A model generated the notes under the pieces. That model ran no database searches. It saw nothing but the letters and a program-made list of their open reading frames with translations, and was not told the origin of the DNA. The position numbers were made by a program, and so were the translations under genes. Positions 11,501-21,513 of a stretch of DNA of 64,000 bases are shown here, in pieces (position 1 is the stretch's first letter; each line of letters opens with the position of its first letter). This DNA comes from Effrenium voratum (lineage: Eukaryota; Sar; Dinophyceae; Suessiales; Symbiodiniaceae), in contig CAUJNA010002813.1 of the NCBI GenBank assembly GCA_963377175.1, positions 225,001 to 289,000 on the forward strand, read 5' to 3'.

Positions 11501-14500
11501 AATGGAGACCGAGAAAAGAGGAAGCCCAACCCGAGGAAAGGAAGATGAGGCAGACGAAACAGGAAATATATGTGTATATACAGATTAGTATGCAGGATGG
11601 TTCCCCCCGCCGTCTGAATGGGGCGTTTTCAGGGGCACGTGCTTCCCTTGCTGCCTTGGCAACGGATTGTCCAAGGAGATCCAATCTTGGAAGGTTGGAA
11701 TGAGGGGCCTCGGGTTCCTCCCCGCACCAGCGTAGGAAATTGTGCATGACTCAAGACTGCTGGGCGTCATCCAGGCAAAAGGACATCCCACGTTCCTTTC
11801 ATGCCGTGCTGCTTGACTGCGCTCCAGTCACGCGCTCTTGCCGGTTTTCTGTATCCGGTTGAACCACCACTTGGTCATGCGATTGGTCTCCAATGTCTGC
11901 CAGAGGTGACAGACTTGAGGCCTCCTCCGAGCCTACCAGTCAAAGCACCTGGAAAGCTGCTGCTTTATGAAGAAGCGTTTGTTTGGGAGTTCCTTCTTGC
12001 CAGATGCAAAATCAGAGGGATTGAAAGTGCCTCCTGACAAAACGCGCCAGATACCTGATCAGCAAGTTATTCTCCAGGGTTCTTGCATTCTTGAAAAGTA
12101 ACATGGGTCTGCAAACCATTCAAGAAACGGGCGCTGCGGGAGTTCCACATGGGTTTCAGTGTGCCGTACTTAGGACCGGCAAGGTACGGTCCACTTTGGA
12201 CTCAACAGAGCGTAACCACCTTCCAACGAGGTTACCTAAAAGTAGCGGTTTCGAGAAATGGAGTTGGGTAACCACACAATCTTCTGAAAGGTTCCCTTTT
12301 GCAGAAACCCGTGCGGAGAACCCACACAATCACAGAAACTAGACTTGTTCTACACTGACTTCATTATTCTAGAGCACTTGCGGGGGGGGGGGGGCATGGT
12401 TCCTTCAAAATCTCACTTCCCCAGTTCCCAAGGCCTCAAACAGCTTCCTGGGAGGTGGGGGCTTGGGTGCATCCGTCAGGCCACCAGTCCCGCGAGATGG
12501 CGCGGAACCTCACAGGTGCCAGCTGCAGGGAGTTTGGCGGCAGCTGGCTGCAGGCGGGGTGGGGGGGGGGGGTGGGGGCGGGGGTGGCTGTTTCCCTTGA
12601 TCTACCATCTCAGCATCTCAACCTTTTTGGTGGTTTTAAACGTCACATTTTTTTTTTCTTTGTCTTTTTTCGAGTGGGGTGATGCTCAAAGGGGAGAAGA
12701 AGGGAATCCAGATTTCAATAGGATGCCCCCCTGCCCAAACCACTCACAAGGGTTGATCTTTGCGCGGGGTCAAGGCTTCAAGAGCCGCCCTGTTTTGGCT
12801 TCCTTCTCCCTGTTGGAAGTGCGAGCTTGGTTGAATTGGTTTTGTAGCGCTCTGTGTGTCCCTCCGGGTTGTTTGGGGGTAGTGGAAACCCTAAGCAAAC
12901 AGCTCGTTGTGTGGAGTGGCCACTTGTTGCGTTGGCCTTCCCCATCGCTGCTACTCAGCAGTCAGCTTGCCACCTGCCCATTTGCCAAGCCAAGAACCAA
13001 ATCCCCAAGCCGTCCAAACCACGAATCAGGGTGAGGAAATGTGACCCAGAGGTTTGCTGAATGGAAGCTGCCTTGAAAGGCCCGCTTTTCATGTTCGGTC
13101 AAATTCAGCGCATTACGAGAGGGGCAAGGGTTCAACAGCCCACAAACTGTCCCCTACAGGCTTCGATTCCACGCATGCGCCCCTTTTGCTTTCGCTAGTG
13201 CCAAGCCCTGCTGAAAAGAGAGCTCGGGGTACCTTTGTCAACTGGGGAAAAAATGGCCCACGGCCGCTTAGAACCTGTTTTGCTGCCGGCTTCTTTAGAT
13301 TGCCTTTCGCTTGGTATTGCAAACTGGTTGAACTGGGCGCTGGGTGTCCATAGGCGGGGGTGAACCCGCTGTTTGAGGACGTGCTGAGACGTGTGGGTCT
13401 CACAACTCGGCGGGCCTTCACGTCCAACGGATCCCCAATGACGACGGGGCAGCTCACGTGCGGCAAGTTGGTGCGGCGGTAAATGTCACTGACAAGTCCC
13501 CAAAAGGCAACCTAGCCTTCACATCACTGTCGAGAGTTGGGTGCGGGCCTGCTAAGATTGATCAATCCAAGAAGCAGTTCCCTTTGCCCCAATCAAACAC
13601 CACTGGGAAGAACTACCTTCTTTTGCCTTTTTCCAGTCTTATCAAAGTTCTCTCCACATTCCCTTAATCATTTTGTTTTTTTCCCGGATGTTGGGGACCC
13701 CTCTCCACATGTCGATCCCTTTTCGGGCCTTCGCGCGTGAGCGCGCGTTCTCAGCCCTCCCGCGCGGCAGGGAGGTTCCTCCGAGGGCTCGCGCGCGGGC
13801 GACCCGGGCCTGGAGCTCCCCGAATGCGATCGGCTGCAGCCGCGTGCCGCCTGACAGGCATGCGAGTCCGATTCAAAGGTTCCCTTGCACGAGGTCACAG
13901 GGCAACCCTGATTCTTTTCCTGCCACTTTCTGTACCAAGGGAACCTTGTAAGTGAGGTCGCATGGTTGGCCCAATTTGAAAGTTTTGGTCAGAAAGAGAT
14001 TGAAGGGGTAATTTTCCACAATAATGAGTTTGAGTTTCCAAAGCTCCAAATGAAGGAGCCCTAGGTGCATCATGTCTTTTTTTCATGTTCCCGCCTGGAA
14101 AGAGCCACAAGCGGGGTGGATCATGCCGATTTGTTCCAAAGGCACCCTGTTGTTTCAGGCCCATTGAACATTGTGACCCTCAAGGCTACCAAAAGTAAAA
14201 TGGATCGAAAGCAGAGTCCCCTAAACGGGGAGGGGCTCCCATAGAAACAGCACGTCTTTCCAAGTCCCGTGCCTCCCAGAATCGGCCCATGGCCTTTTGT
14301 GTGACAAGCGCTCCCGATTCAAACCTACTCTTCGAGAGCATAGATGGCATGCGCGACAGTGAAGAGGGCAGCGGGGCATGACCGGAGGCGTCTTCTTTTC
14401 ACAGCCAATCAATAAACTCATTGCTCAATTTCGAAGGGCTGATGCGTTCCGAATTGCTGCACTGTGTGGTCCCCTAGCTCGGTGCTTCCACTTGCCGCTG

Positions 14501-17500
14501 GTGTCAGGTATGTTTGCCTTTGTGCTTTGGTACATTCAAAGAAAGGCAAGGCTTGCCAGATCGTGGCACCGCTAGTTTTCAGATTGGTGGGGTCCTAGAG
14601 TTGTGCTGGAGCTTTCTACCTACAATGTTACAAGCCCTCGATGCTCTTTAAGTGTGGCTGTTTCCTCAGCCATCCAGAATGACAGCCACTGGAAACAGAA
14701 GCAATCCCGGCCAATCATCCATCCCCACCCTTCACCCTCCACCTTCTGCCCACAGCAGAGGAACATGATATGATTTGTCGTGGCTATGTGCTGGTTGCAA
14801 GCGAGGGGCGTTGGATTTGAAAAGCTTAGACATTGCGGAGCCATGCCCATAGCAAGCATGACCAAAGTTGTTGGCACAAAGCAGCCCTGCCATAGAAATT
14901 ACCACATTCACCGTTGTTGGGCGGTTTAGCAATCACTCTGGTAGACATGTGTGAACCCGCCCCTGGTTCCGTGGAGCTGCGGGAACGCCTGGCATTCTGC
15001 AACGCCGCCCCCAGGAAATCTGCTTACGAGAGGGTTTGAATCCCATGAGGAACCTCTGAGGTCAAAAGGAGATACCTGCGGGGAGGCACCCAATCGGCGT
15101 CTTGCGGTTCCGCGTGCCAAGGAACAGAAAGTTGGGCATGTCTTTTTTTGAGCTAAAGGGTACCTCCTTTTGGCTAGTTGAAGTTGTGCAGGAAAACCAC
15201 GGCAGAAACCACCCTTTTTGATCCCCCCCAAATGAGAAAAAACAAGGACATGAAGACGAGCCACCCACGTCAGCAACGCTTTCTCCGAGGAAATGGCCGC
15301 CTACAGGGCGGAGGTCGAGAAGGAGCTGCAGGCGCCAGATACGAAAAGGTCAGGGATCCTCAAAAGGTGGGTTTACTCTTGGATTCCCTTTGAACCCAAT
15401 GGAACTCTCGAAAAACAAACAAAAAATAACCACCCATGTAGGTCCCTTGCTTGGGGATCCAATTCTTATTTTTAGGTGTTGGATGCTATGGGAGAGTTTG
15501 CAGAGTTGCCACTATGTTTTGCATAAAAATGAAAACACGCAGGGGAAGGGGGGGTCAAGGGAGGGGGGTACATGAAAATAATATGGACCCCCCAGAATGG
15601 GCTCTCACACGTGGCGACTCCTCTGATTCGTCCAGGATTTATCTGAGGGATCATTAGAGTTACCATTGTCCCAGTGCTGTTGGGCAAGCCAATGTAGACT
15701 TTTATTTGTTGAGCAAACCATGTGGTGAACTTAAATTCAGTGTTCCTCTGGGACATCAACCACCTCTGGGAGTAAGTCTACCTGGATGTGAACGAAAACA
15801 TGGAACCTGAGCCGCTGTGACATAGGGGTGTGTTAAGGGGGGTTTCAGGCCGCTTGTGTTTCTTCCAGGGGATGCTTTTGCCATGTGGTATCACAGTGGG
15901 CCAGCCCAAAGGGGCTTGCAGCGGCAAGGGGTCAGGCGTTTCGATCCTTGAGCCCCGTTCAAGCGTCGCCTTCCAGCCCTTATTTCGTTTCCTGGCCAGG
16001 ATTGCTTAAGAGTAAGAGTCAGAAGTGACTGAGGCAGTTGTTTCCCATTCAGCTTGTGTTGCCGCCCTTTTCTTTTTGCGACATGGATTGGGCCAGAGAC
16101 CCAACCAACAAAAACCAGCCAACCAACGAAGCAACTGCAGAGGAAATGTGAAATGATTACCTGGGTGGCATATGTTTGCATCAGAGTTGCTCTTTTGCCA
16201 TTTTGCTCTGGCAATTCGCGTGGTGGCTGCTGTGGGGCCGCTCGTTGGTTTAGTCTGGGGGGCCCGCGGGTTGGGTACCCGGCCCCGCCGGTGTGCGCCA
16301 GAACGCTTCGAGCACGCTCTTCGAAGCTCGGACCTTGGTGGACCTCCAGGGCGAGGCGCGAAAGAGACGTCGCCGCGAGAAGTCAGGCCTCCAGTGGCAG
16401 GGGTATCTTTCCCTCAAAGGCCAGGTCAAACGGTCAAACACGTCCACTTTTCGGACCAGTCGTGGGTGATTTCTTTCCCTCTTGGGTGATGTTTCGGGGG
16501 GGACCTGTACAGAACCCTCATTTCGACCGGGCAGCTGGTATCAAGCCGGCCTCGCACACGCATCCCCGTTTGAGATGCATCAGCATTTCAACAAGCAAAC
16601 TTATGTTACATGGGTTTCCCCCTGTTGCCATGAGAGGACGCATGCTTTCCGGTGCTGGTTCGCAGGTGTCAGGGAGGGGGGCGGGGACGGAAAGGACTTG
16701 CTGAAAGCAGCCAGGTGAAAAGGGTAGCCAGGTGCACTGGCAAGCCGGGCCAGTGTTCAGTCCGCCCTCTCTCAAGTTCGTTTCGCATCCATGGGCCTCA
16801 GGCCCTGGTGAGAAACGCCACGTCGCGCGGCCTGTGCGTGACCCTGGCCAAGGAGCACTGGAAGGTTCCAAGGCGGCGGCACAGAGGCGTAGGTTTTGGA
16901 GAGCCCGCCTGAACGAGATTTGCCAAGCTTGTCTTGTTCTCAGTTTCTCCTCTTTGCTCAACAGCAAGACGGGAAAGGGAGTCCAGCCTGGGATGCAGAT
17001 GGTGAGGATTCTGTTCTGAGCCACCTGGGCTTACAACAGAAGAGCTTCACAGACAAGGTTCAGCGAGGCCCATCCAGCACACCCCAGGCCAACACGCTTT
17101 CAGGGGCATGGCTTGTTTCCTGTTGCTGGGGGTGACAGCACCATGCATTTTGAAGCAGGGGCTATGCATTTGCTTTTGCTGCAGTGTTTGTTTTTTTGGG
17201 ATCACCACTTGTTTCGAAATGGATGCTGCCATGCGTGGCACCAAAGAACCACAAGATCCAGCTTGAAGTGAAGGGACGGTTGATTTCCAGCTCCCTGGTG
17301 TGCTACTTTCTCCGCTGTGGATGCGCCAAACCCTGCACCAGTTGGTAGATGGCTTGTCACAGTATTCATAGGGCTTCATCCCAACTAGGACAGGATTTTG
17401 TCCATCCACAGGTAGCATCCACAGTATGAATTGCCTGTAGCGCGTCTCACCAAAGGCGCTTTCTCTTGTGGGACGGTCAACTTTCCACAGAACTCATCGC

Positions 17501-20500
17501 CACGATGGTGCGGGTTTCCCGGTCCCAAGACACACGGTTACAAGGAGCTGGGTTTGCTCTTGCCATTTTGACCAGCTTTTGCACGAATGCAAATGTTCCG
17601 ATTAGGAAAGCCATGGCCCTGATCCACACAGTTCGTTCCTGATTCAGAGCCAAGGCAAGGGGAGCCGTCGCAACCCCAATAGTGACTTTTTGTGGCGGGC
17701 TGCGCCTTGCGAGGACAGCATCACGGAGCGCGCGATGAAAGTCAAAACCGCCGGGGACAGAGATGCCTTGGAGCTCTTGGAAGAGGACATGCAGGAACGC
17801 GCCAGGACAGGGGTGGGAGGGGAGAAGCGGTGCTCTACATCAGCAGAGCCCAAAACCCAAGTTTTTTTTGGTCCCCACCCGACAGAAAGGGGTTGTTAGA
17901 TTTTATGTTGGAATCCGCGTTTGCGATGCTTCTACACCACGCCCCCACCCAGTATCCCGCCAGAGCAGCTCGCCAGTGGATCCCGCCGAGTATCCCGCCA
18001 GAGCAGCTTGCCAGTGGATCCCGCCGAGTATCCCGCCAGAGCTTCCCGCCAGAGCGGCTCACCAGTGGATCCCGCCGAGTATGCCACCAGAGCAGCCCGT
18101 TAGTGGATCCCACCGAGCATCCCGCTGAGTATCCCAGAGTAGCTCGTCAGTGGATCGCGCCAAGCATCCCGCAGAGTATCCCAGAGTAGCTCGCCAGTAA
18201 ATCACGTCAACTATCCCGCTGGTGGATCTTGCCGAATATCCGGCCAGTATCGAGCCGGAGCGGCTCGCCAGCGTTCGCCAGTGGATCCCGCCAGTATCCC
18301 GCCAGAGCAGCTTGCCAGTCTGGTTTTGCTTAATGCCCCGCCCGGCGCACAGTTGGGTTTACATTTCATGTTGGTGCCTTCGTGTTTTGAGTGCAACCTA
18401 GGGCTCGGAAAGGGAGATGCTTTTGTGTTGCTTTTGGCTGTGAATAAGCAACTTCGTTTAATCCCCCGTCGGGTTTCTTTTTGAAAGGGGCTTGGCTTTT
18501 GTTAACGGAACCGATGTTTGAGTTCTCGAGATCGGCTCGCAGACAAGTGGAGTTTGACACACAGACAGGTGGATAAGGCTCTCAATGCAAAGCCTGTTGA
18601 GCAGTCATAGGCCCCAAGCCACTCGAAAACCATGCTTGAATTCACACAACCGTGTTCACGGTTGTAAGCTCGTGAGTGTGGAGGGTGGGGATTGCTCGAA
18701 GCGAAGTATTTTTTTAAAATAGGTGCAGTTCGACCACATTGGCTACATTGTTTGTGTAGCCATCATATGGTTAAAAACCCACATATATCATAGAAACCTT
18801 TGTGGTCATTTTGTCAATTGGTTTTTGGGGCCTCTCCATTGGGCCAAGGACCTGTTGAAACATAGTTGGGCTATTTGTTTAAAATACATCTTCTTTGGAG
18901 GCCAGGACAGCGCGTGCTCCTCACCTCTGTGATGCTAGCGGGACCCCCCTAAAAAGAGCTAGTCATGAGGTCTACGCATGGTATCGCAGAACTGGGCAAT
19001 TCCAACCCTGCGCCAGCATCATCATGAAGAGCATGGAGAAGTGAGGTCGTGGGTTGCTTCCGAGCGAGCCAGCGGGAAAACTTGGTCGTGGTGGCAGTGC
19101 AGTAATTGCTGTCACGCATCCAAACCGCCAATGGAGAAGGTTTCAAAAAACGTAAGTGAAGCCCAAACCGAAGACCATTTGCATCAAACTGACTATATAT
19201 CGAGTACTAAGAATGATGTCAAAGCTGGGGTGAGCTAGCTTAGGGAGGTCGAAAAGCGAACCCGCAAGCAGGACCGTTTTTTTAGATCCTTTCATGACAA
19301 ACGACAGTGACGAGGCGATACTGGGGCAACAAGACAGCGAAAGCACGCGCACGCGCAGGCAAACACACACACACACAGACAACCACTCAATGGTTTTTTT
19401 TTGCGGACGTCCTTTGGGCTAGTTATTGGCCGGCTGGCCAGCGCATCGGGCGAAAAAGGTGTGCAGGGTGAGTGGGGTGGGGAGTCGGGAGCACTCACTG
19501 CTTTCAATGATGGCTAAACGTGGGGGGGGGCATTTCATGTCACAAGCCTCTCATATTGCTCTGCAAGCACCCGGAAAAGAAGCTAAGGGAAAGATGAGGC
19601 CGATGGATCGAGCTTTTGACCCTTGGGTTTTCGGGGTGCCTTCCACGTCTACCTTGCAGGTTTTGCTTCCCCCCCCCCCCCCGGCCTTTCCGCTTCGCAA
19701 GCCGAAAGTTCGGCTAAGCGGCTGCATGTCAAAAGCATCCTTTCTCGTCATATGTCTTGTTTTTCCCAAAATGAATCCAGAAGGAGATGGGAGCAGTCTT
19801 TTTCGTTTTTCAGACCCGTTTTCAGAGATGGGAAACACTGGGAAACACTGGGTAAATGGAACTTGGCGAGCCTTTACCTTAGAGGTACCTTAAACACCCC
19901 CCCTCCCTCACAGGGCACGCACTGTGACTGATTTCACCTTTTCGCTGGCGACATGAGTGCCCGGGGTGCGCTGCAACATGCCCAGTTGCGGGCGGCCATG
20001 TGCAGCACTTTGTCGTGCACGACTCTGGAGCCTTTGAACCAGGTGATGGCTAAGTCAGCAAAGAAGGAAATTACTCATTTTTGCTTGGGCCAACGTCATG
20101 TTCATGTGTACGCATGATCCACCAAAGGTGCCTTATCAAAATTCCCCCCCCCCCCCGCAAACTATGGTGGCCATCGTCATGTGCTGAGGAGTAGGGGGCT
20201 TTGAAATGGCTGATAGTTCCGTCACTTTCCTAAATAGAACCACCCATCGTGACATTCCAATGCTGGTCCAGATCTGTTCAAGCACCCGCAGCCCAGCCCC
20301 GAGCTGAGCAAAAGCGGCCGCAGGCCGAGCAGATGGAGCAGATGCGCCGTGACCTGCGCTATGCCTTGCAAGAGCTGCGCCGGCCTTCCGTGCCGGCCTC
20401 GAAGCGCGGGCTCTTTTGCGCCTCTCAAATGAGAGGCGGAGAGGGTGAGGGGTTGGGGAGTCCTCCCTTTTTGGTTGATGTTCATGGTGAATGTATCCTT

Positions 20501-21198
20501 TTTTAACGGGGGAGGGTGGTGAGTTGGTGGCTAGTTGTCGTTTTGGTTGGGGTTTTAGCGTTTCGGCGTGTGATGTTGCCTTTTTTGGGGGTTGCTTTGG
20601 CAGAAAAGCCGGCAGACAAGCTAGGAGCCTTAGGGCCGTGACACGGGTGAGGCAGGAGGTGTCTCAGTGACGTCACAGAAGTCACAAAGGCGGTTTGGGG
20701 AGCGGTCTGGAAGACTAATCTGCTTCATCCGCACTCTTTCCCAGTCCCCACGTTTTCAGCGTAATGTTGTCCCCGGATGAAATTCATTTGCCCTAGCAAT
20801 GCAGGGCGTCATTCCCCAGTTAGGCACGCTTTGCAACACAAACACTTGGAACCCAGTAGCGCAAGCTCCGCGCGTGGCGACCTGCCACTGGGAAGGTCAG
20901 CATTCACCATGCCCTAGCCGCGTGTCTTCAATGTGCCGGGAAGGCCACCAACACTCTTCTGAAAATGACTCTTGAACAAACAGCCCATTGAGGAGCCCCC
21001 AACTATGGGTTCCATGTGAAACCCAACTATGGGTTGCCGAACCCCCCCCCCCCCCCCCCGCGCTTCAGCCCGCGCCCGCGCGGAGACTTGGCTCAAGGGA
21101 CATCCGCTCGAGGGAGAGATGCAGAGGACCCAAGCGTGGCAGATGGGAAGACGTGGCTGGAGAACCGAGGTGCTTCTTGTCTTGCAGGTGTTGTGTGA
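1304..21198 (+). CDS. PPP-family Ser/Thr protein phosphatase with C-terminal extension (gene span, 5' end outside window)
   Basis: Metal-dependent phosphoprotein phosphatase of the PP1/PP2A/calcineurin superfamily. Motifs occur in order on separate + strand exons: GDYVDRG (1326), GNHED (1891), NENYGFQDEV (5041), FIAMHGGLSEEF (6064), WSDP (7098), LFRGHE (9056), VTIFSAADY (10407) and GNMGGVAVY (11420). By PP1 homology the Asp of GDYVDRG, the Asn of GNHE and the His residues of MHGG and RGHE bind the two metals, and the His of GNHE is the general acid. The first metal motif, GDIHG, is not visible and should lie on an exon before the window. One linking exon between 6.1 and 7.09 kb, and the start of the RGHE exon, are unresolved. 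After the catalytic core, six smaller exons (13378-21198) join in phase into a charged, probably helical tail unlike the short tail of PP1, ending at TGA 21196. It could be a divergent alveolate PPP group. Family assignment is firm; the C-terminal joins are inference. Confidence 0.85.
1855..1920 (+). CDS. Phosphatase exon: GNHE motif
   Basis: Twenty-two codons, VLCPDGIVLLQGNHEDSQPA plus QA, between acceptor ACAG|G and GT donor gtaatt. GNHE supplies the bridging metal Asn and the catalytic His; here the fourth residue is followed by Asp. Both ends are phase 0. Confidence 0.88.
2085..2306 (+). repeat. (TTGC)/(CTGC) then (TTTG) arrays
   Basis: Mixed TTGC/CTGC units to about 2244, then about 14 TTTG units. 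Inside the phosphatase intron 1921-5028. Confidence 0.95.
2452..2938 (+). repeat. (CCTT)/(CCAT)/(CCGT) tetranucleotide array
   Basis: About 490 bases of tetranucleotides in changing blocks, with an inserted higher-order unit containing CCGCTCTTC that repeats several times. Same intron. Confidence 0.95.
3288..4165 (+). repeat. Degenerate telomere-like CCCTAAA tract
   Basis: About 880 bases dominated by CCCTAAACC and CCAACC words, e.g. AACCCTAAACCCACCCTAAA. It matches the complement of TTTAGGG but is not a perfect 7-mer array. It is intronic, between the GNHE and NENYGF exons. Confidence 0.85.
4381..4757 (+). repeat. (CATT)/(CAGT) tetranucleotide array
   Basis: Two CAGT blocks inside a long CATT array. 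The segment CAGT...CATTTCTTTCTTTGTTTC occurs twice (4470-4530, 4552-4602), showing duplication above the tetranucleotide level. Followed to about 4840 by CCATT/CCAGT pentamers. Confidence 0.95.
5029..5105 (+). CDS. Phosphatase exon: NENYGFQDEV segment
   Basis: Reads DALMNENYGFQDEVRMKFDG then DTGVWT and matches the PP1 segment YGFYDE...LWKTF. The acceptor is GCAG|G. The exon ends in phase 2 at a GA donor (gaagcc); joining to G|TTT of the next exon gives WTFNAAFG, the expected family sequence, so this GA donor is well supported. Confidence 0.85.
5266..5965 (+). repeat. (CCAA)/(CCAG) array
   Basis: About 700 bases of CCAACC, CCAGC and ACAAC words, filling the intron between the exons at 5029 and 6012 almost to the acceptor. 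Confidence 0.95.
6012..6099 (+). CDS. Phosphatase exon: HGG motif
   Basis: Starts after CCGAG|G and reads FNAAFGMLPYLAVKQGHFIA then MHGGLSEEF. The His of MHGG is a metal ligand in the family. The 3' end is not resolved: possible GT donors lie at 6100 and 6107. About 20 residues expected before the WSDP exon were not found. Confidence 0.82.
7089..7169 (+). CDS. Phosphatase exon: WSDP / RGEG segment
   Basis: Starts after CACAG|G: EITWSDPRRELTRFGPSQRG then EGVESFG. It aligns with PPP segments of the type LLWSDP...NPRGAGYLFG, where the Arg of the RG pair contacts phosphate. A GC donor near 7168-7173 is likely, but the end is not fixed. Confidence 0.75.
8403..8530 (+). repeat. TTGGCTTCT / TTTTCGGC repeats
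   Basis: CTTCTTGGCTTTTCGGCTTC recurs many times. A second looser pair (GGCTTTTCGCATCCTCTGC) is at 8568 and 8660. Confidence 0.85.
9023..9091 (+). CDS. Phosphatase exon: RGHE motif
   Basis: LQILPEHQLKYLFRGHEQKN then QGF. RGHE corresponds to the RxHE/RAHQ metal-ligand motif. A GA donor at 9092 gives GF|EMHVG, matching the spacing seen in PP5 and PP1 better than the GT donor at 9095. The 5' boundary is unresolved: no AG|G acceptor is obvious between 8975 and 9038. Confidence 0.75.
9272..9374 (+). repeat. (GGGTT)n pentanucleotide array
   Basis: About 16 copies of GGGTT, then GGTT, in the intron after the RGHE exon. G-rich on the + strand. Confidence 0.97.
10377..10433 (+). CDS. Phosphatase exon: VTIFSAADY
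   Basis: Nineteen codons (EMHVGDNRSVVTIFSAADY) between CCCAG|G and GT donor gtaggt. It matches the family LVTLFSAPNY strand; the Tyr is a conserved active-site residue. Confidence 0.87.
11411..11461 (+). CDS. Phosphatase exon: end of catalytic core
   Basis: RGMGNMGGVAVYRPEHQ follows FSAADY just as (C)GEFDNAGAMM follows APNY in PP1. The donor is GT (gttttg, 11462). The acceptor CCAAG is followed by C, not G, so a slightly earlier start is possible. Confidence 0.72.
11462..13377 (+). other. Intron-like stretch, nothing supported
   Basis: Mixed sequence with a G12 run (about 12381) and a second G-rich run (about 12560). A frame of 229 codons (12345-13034) is open but contains these homopolymers and has no splice-bounded conserved segment, so it is left out. 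Confidence 0.6.
13378..13470 (+). CDS. Phosphatase C-terminal extension exon
   Basis: Acceptor GAG|G, then DVLRRVGLTTRRAFTSNGSP and MTTGQLTCGKL. Phase 0 in and out with GT donor gtgcgg at 13471. Read through, the frame stops at 13480, so this could instead be a terminal exon. Not recognised as a domain. Confidence 0.5.
15290..15331 (+). CDS. Phosphatase C-terminal extension exon (helical)
   Basis: CCGAG|G acceptor, EMAAYRAEVEKELQ, then GC donor gcgcca. A GT donor at 15349 exists but leaves phase 2, which does not fit the next exon. The sequence is strongly helix-forming. Confidence 0.5.
16802..16864 (+). CDS. Phosphatase C-terminal extension exon
   Basis: Twenty-one codons, ALVRNATSRGLCVTLAKEHW plus K, between CTCAG|G and GT donor gttcca. 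The block is GC-rich against its flanks. It joins in phase with both neighbouring exons. Confidence 0.55.
17714..17812 (+). CDS. Phosphatase C-terminal extension exon (coiled-coil-like)
   Basis: Acceptor GCGAG|G; thirty-three codons beginning DSITERAMKVKTAGDRDALE and ending ERARTG; GT donor gtggga. It is acidic/basic and heptad-like (LELLEEDM), suggesting a helix or coiled coil. Confidence 0.55.
17945..18315 (+). repeat. 38-base minisatellite with GGATCC
   Basis: Units of the form GTATCCCGCCAGAGCAGCTC + GCCAGTGGATCCCGCCGA; the first three copies are nearly identical, later ones decay to 18315. It lies in the phosphatase intron after exon 17714. Confidence 0.92.
20324..20389 (+). CDS. Phosphatase C-terminal extension exon (coiled-coil-like)
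   Basis: CGCAG|G then AEQMEQMRRDLRYALQELRR and PS; GT donor gtgccg at 20390. The same frame is open upstream, so the exon could begin near 20291. The composition suggests a continuous helix. Confidence 0.5.
21127..21198 (+). CDS. Phosphatase terminal exon
   Basis: CAGAG|G, DPSVADGKTWLENRG, then ASCLAGVV and TGA at 21196. An 18-base stretch inside it (21170-21187) starts GT and ends CAG; whether kept or removed, the same stop is reached. The stop lies only 249 bases before the next gene's start codon. Confidence 0.45.
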   Translation, partial: DPSVADGKTWLENRGASCLAGVV

Positions 21199-21427
21199 CT
21201 AGCATGACGTGTGGATGGTGTCTCCTTGCCAAGACAAGCGCCGCGGCTCTTGTCGGGGCCCTTGGCATTCCCTACACGCGCTTCATGGCACGTCCGGGCC
21301 ATGTTCAGAACCGGTCGAAAGTCTTTTGAAAGGCTCGCTACAGAGAAGCCCTGAGAAACACCAACCGGAGTTGAGCCTTTCTTCACACCTGGTACGTTTT
21401 ATGCCTGGCGCACCTGGCGTTTGCGTT

Positions 21428-21447
21428 CGCCCTCGTTGTTTTCCAGG
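21428..21447 (+). promoter_or_regulatory. Probable spliced-leader trans-splice acceptor
   Basis: CGCCCTCGTTGTTTTCCAG|G ends one base before the ATG of the Cys-rich gene. With the upstream phosphatase stop at 21196, only 249 bases separate the two coding regions, which suits a polycistronic transcript resolved by trans-splicing. No leader sequence itself is in the window. Confidence 0.45.
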
Positions 21448-21513
21448 ATGTGGGTCCTGGCCGCGCTGGCGTTGTCTGCCTGGGCAGAAGGCAGCTCGGG
21501 GTTTGCTTCGGAG
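21448..21513 (+). CDS. Cys-rich protein exon 1: signal peptide
   Basis: MWVLAALALSAWAEGSSGFA then SE; ATG one base after CCTCGTTGTTTTCCAG|G. GC donor gcgtga at 21514, phase 0. In an alternative frame the block is also open, but only this frame has a start and a hydrophobic core. Confidence 0.6.

Noticed and set aside
12345..13034. 229-codon + strand frame
   Set aside because: Runs through two poly-G tracts and a poly-T tract with no conserved segment or splice-bounded block; treated as intron.
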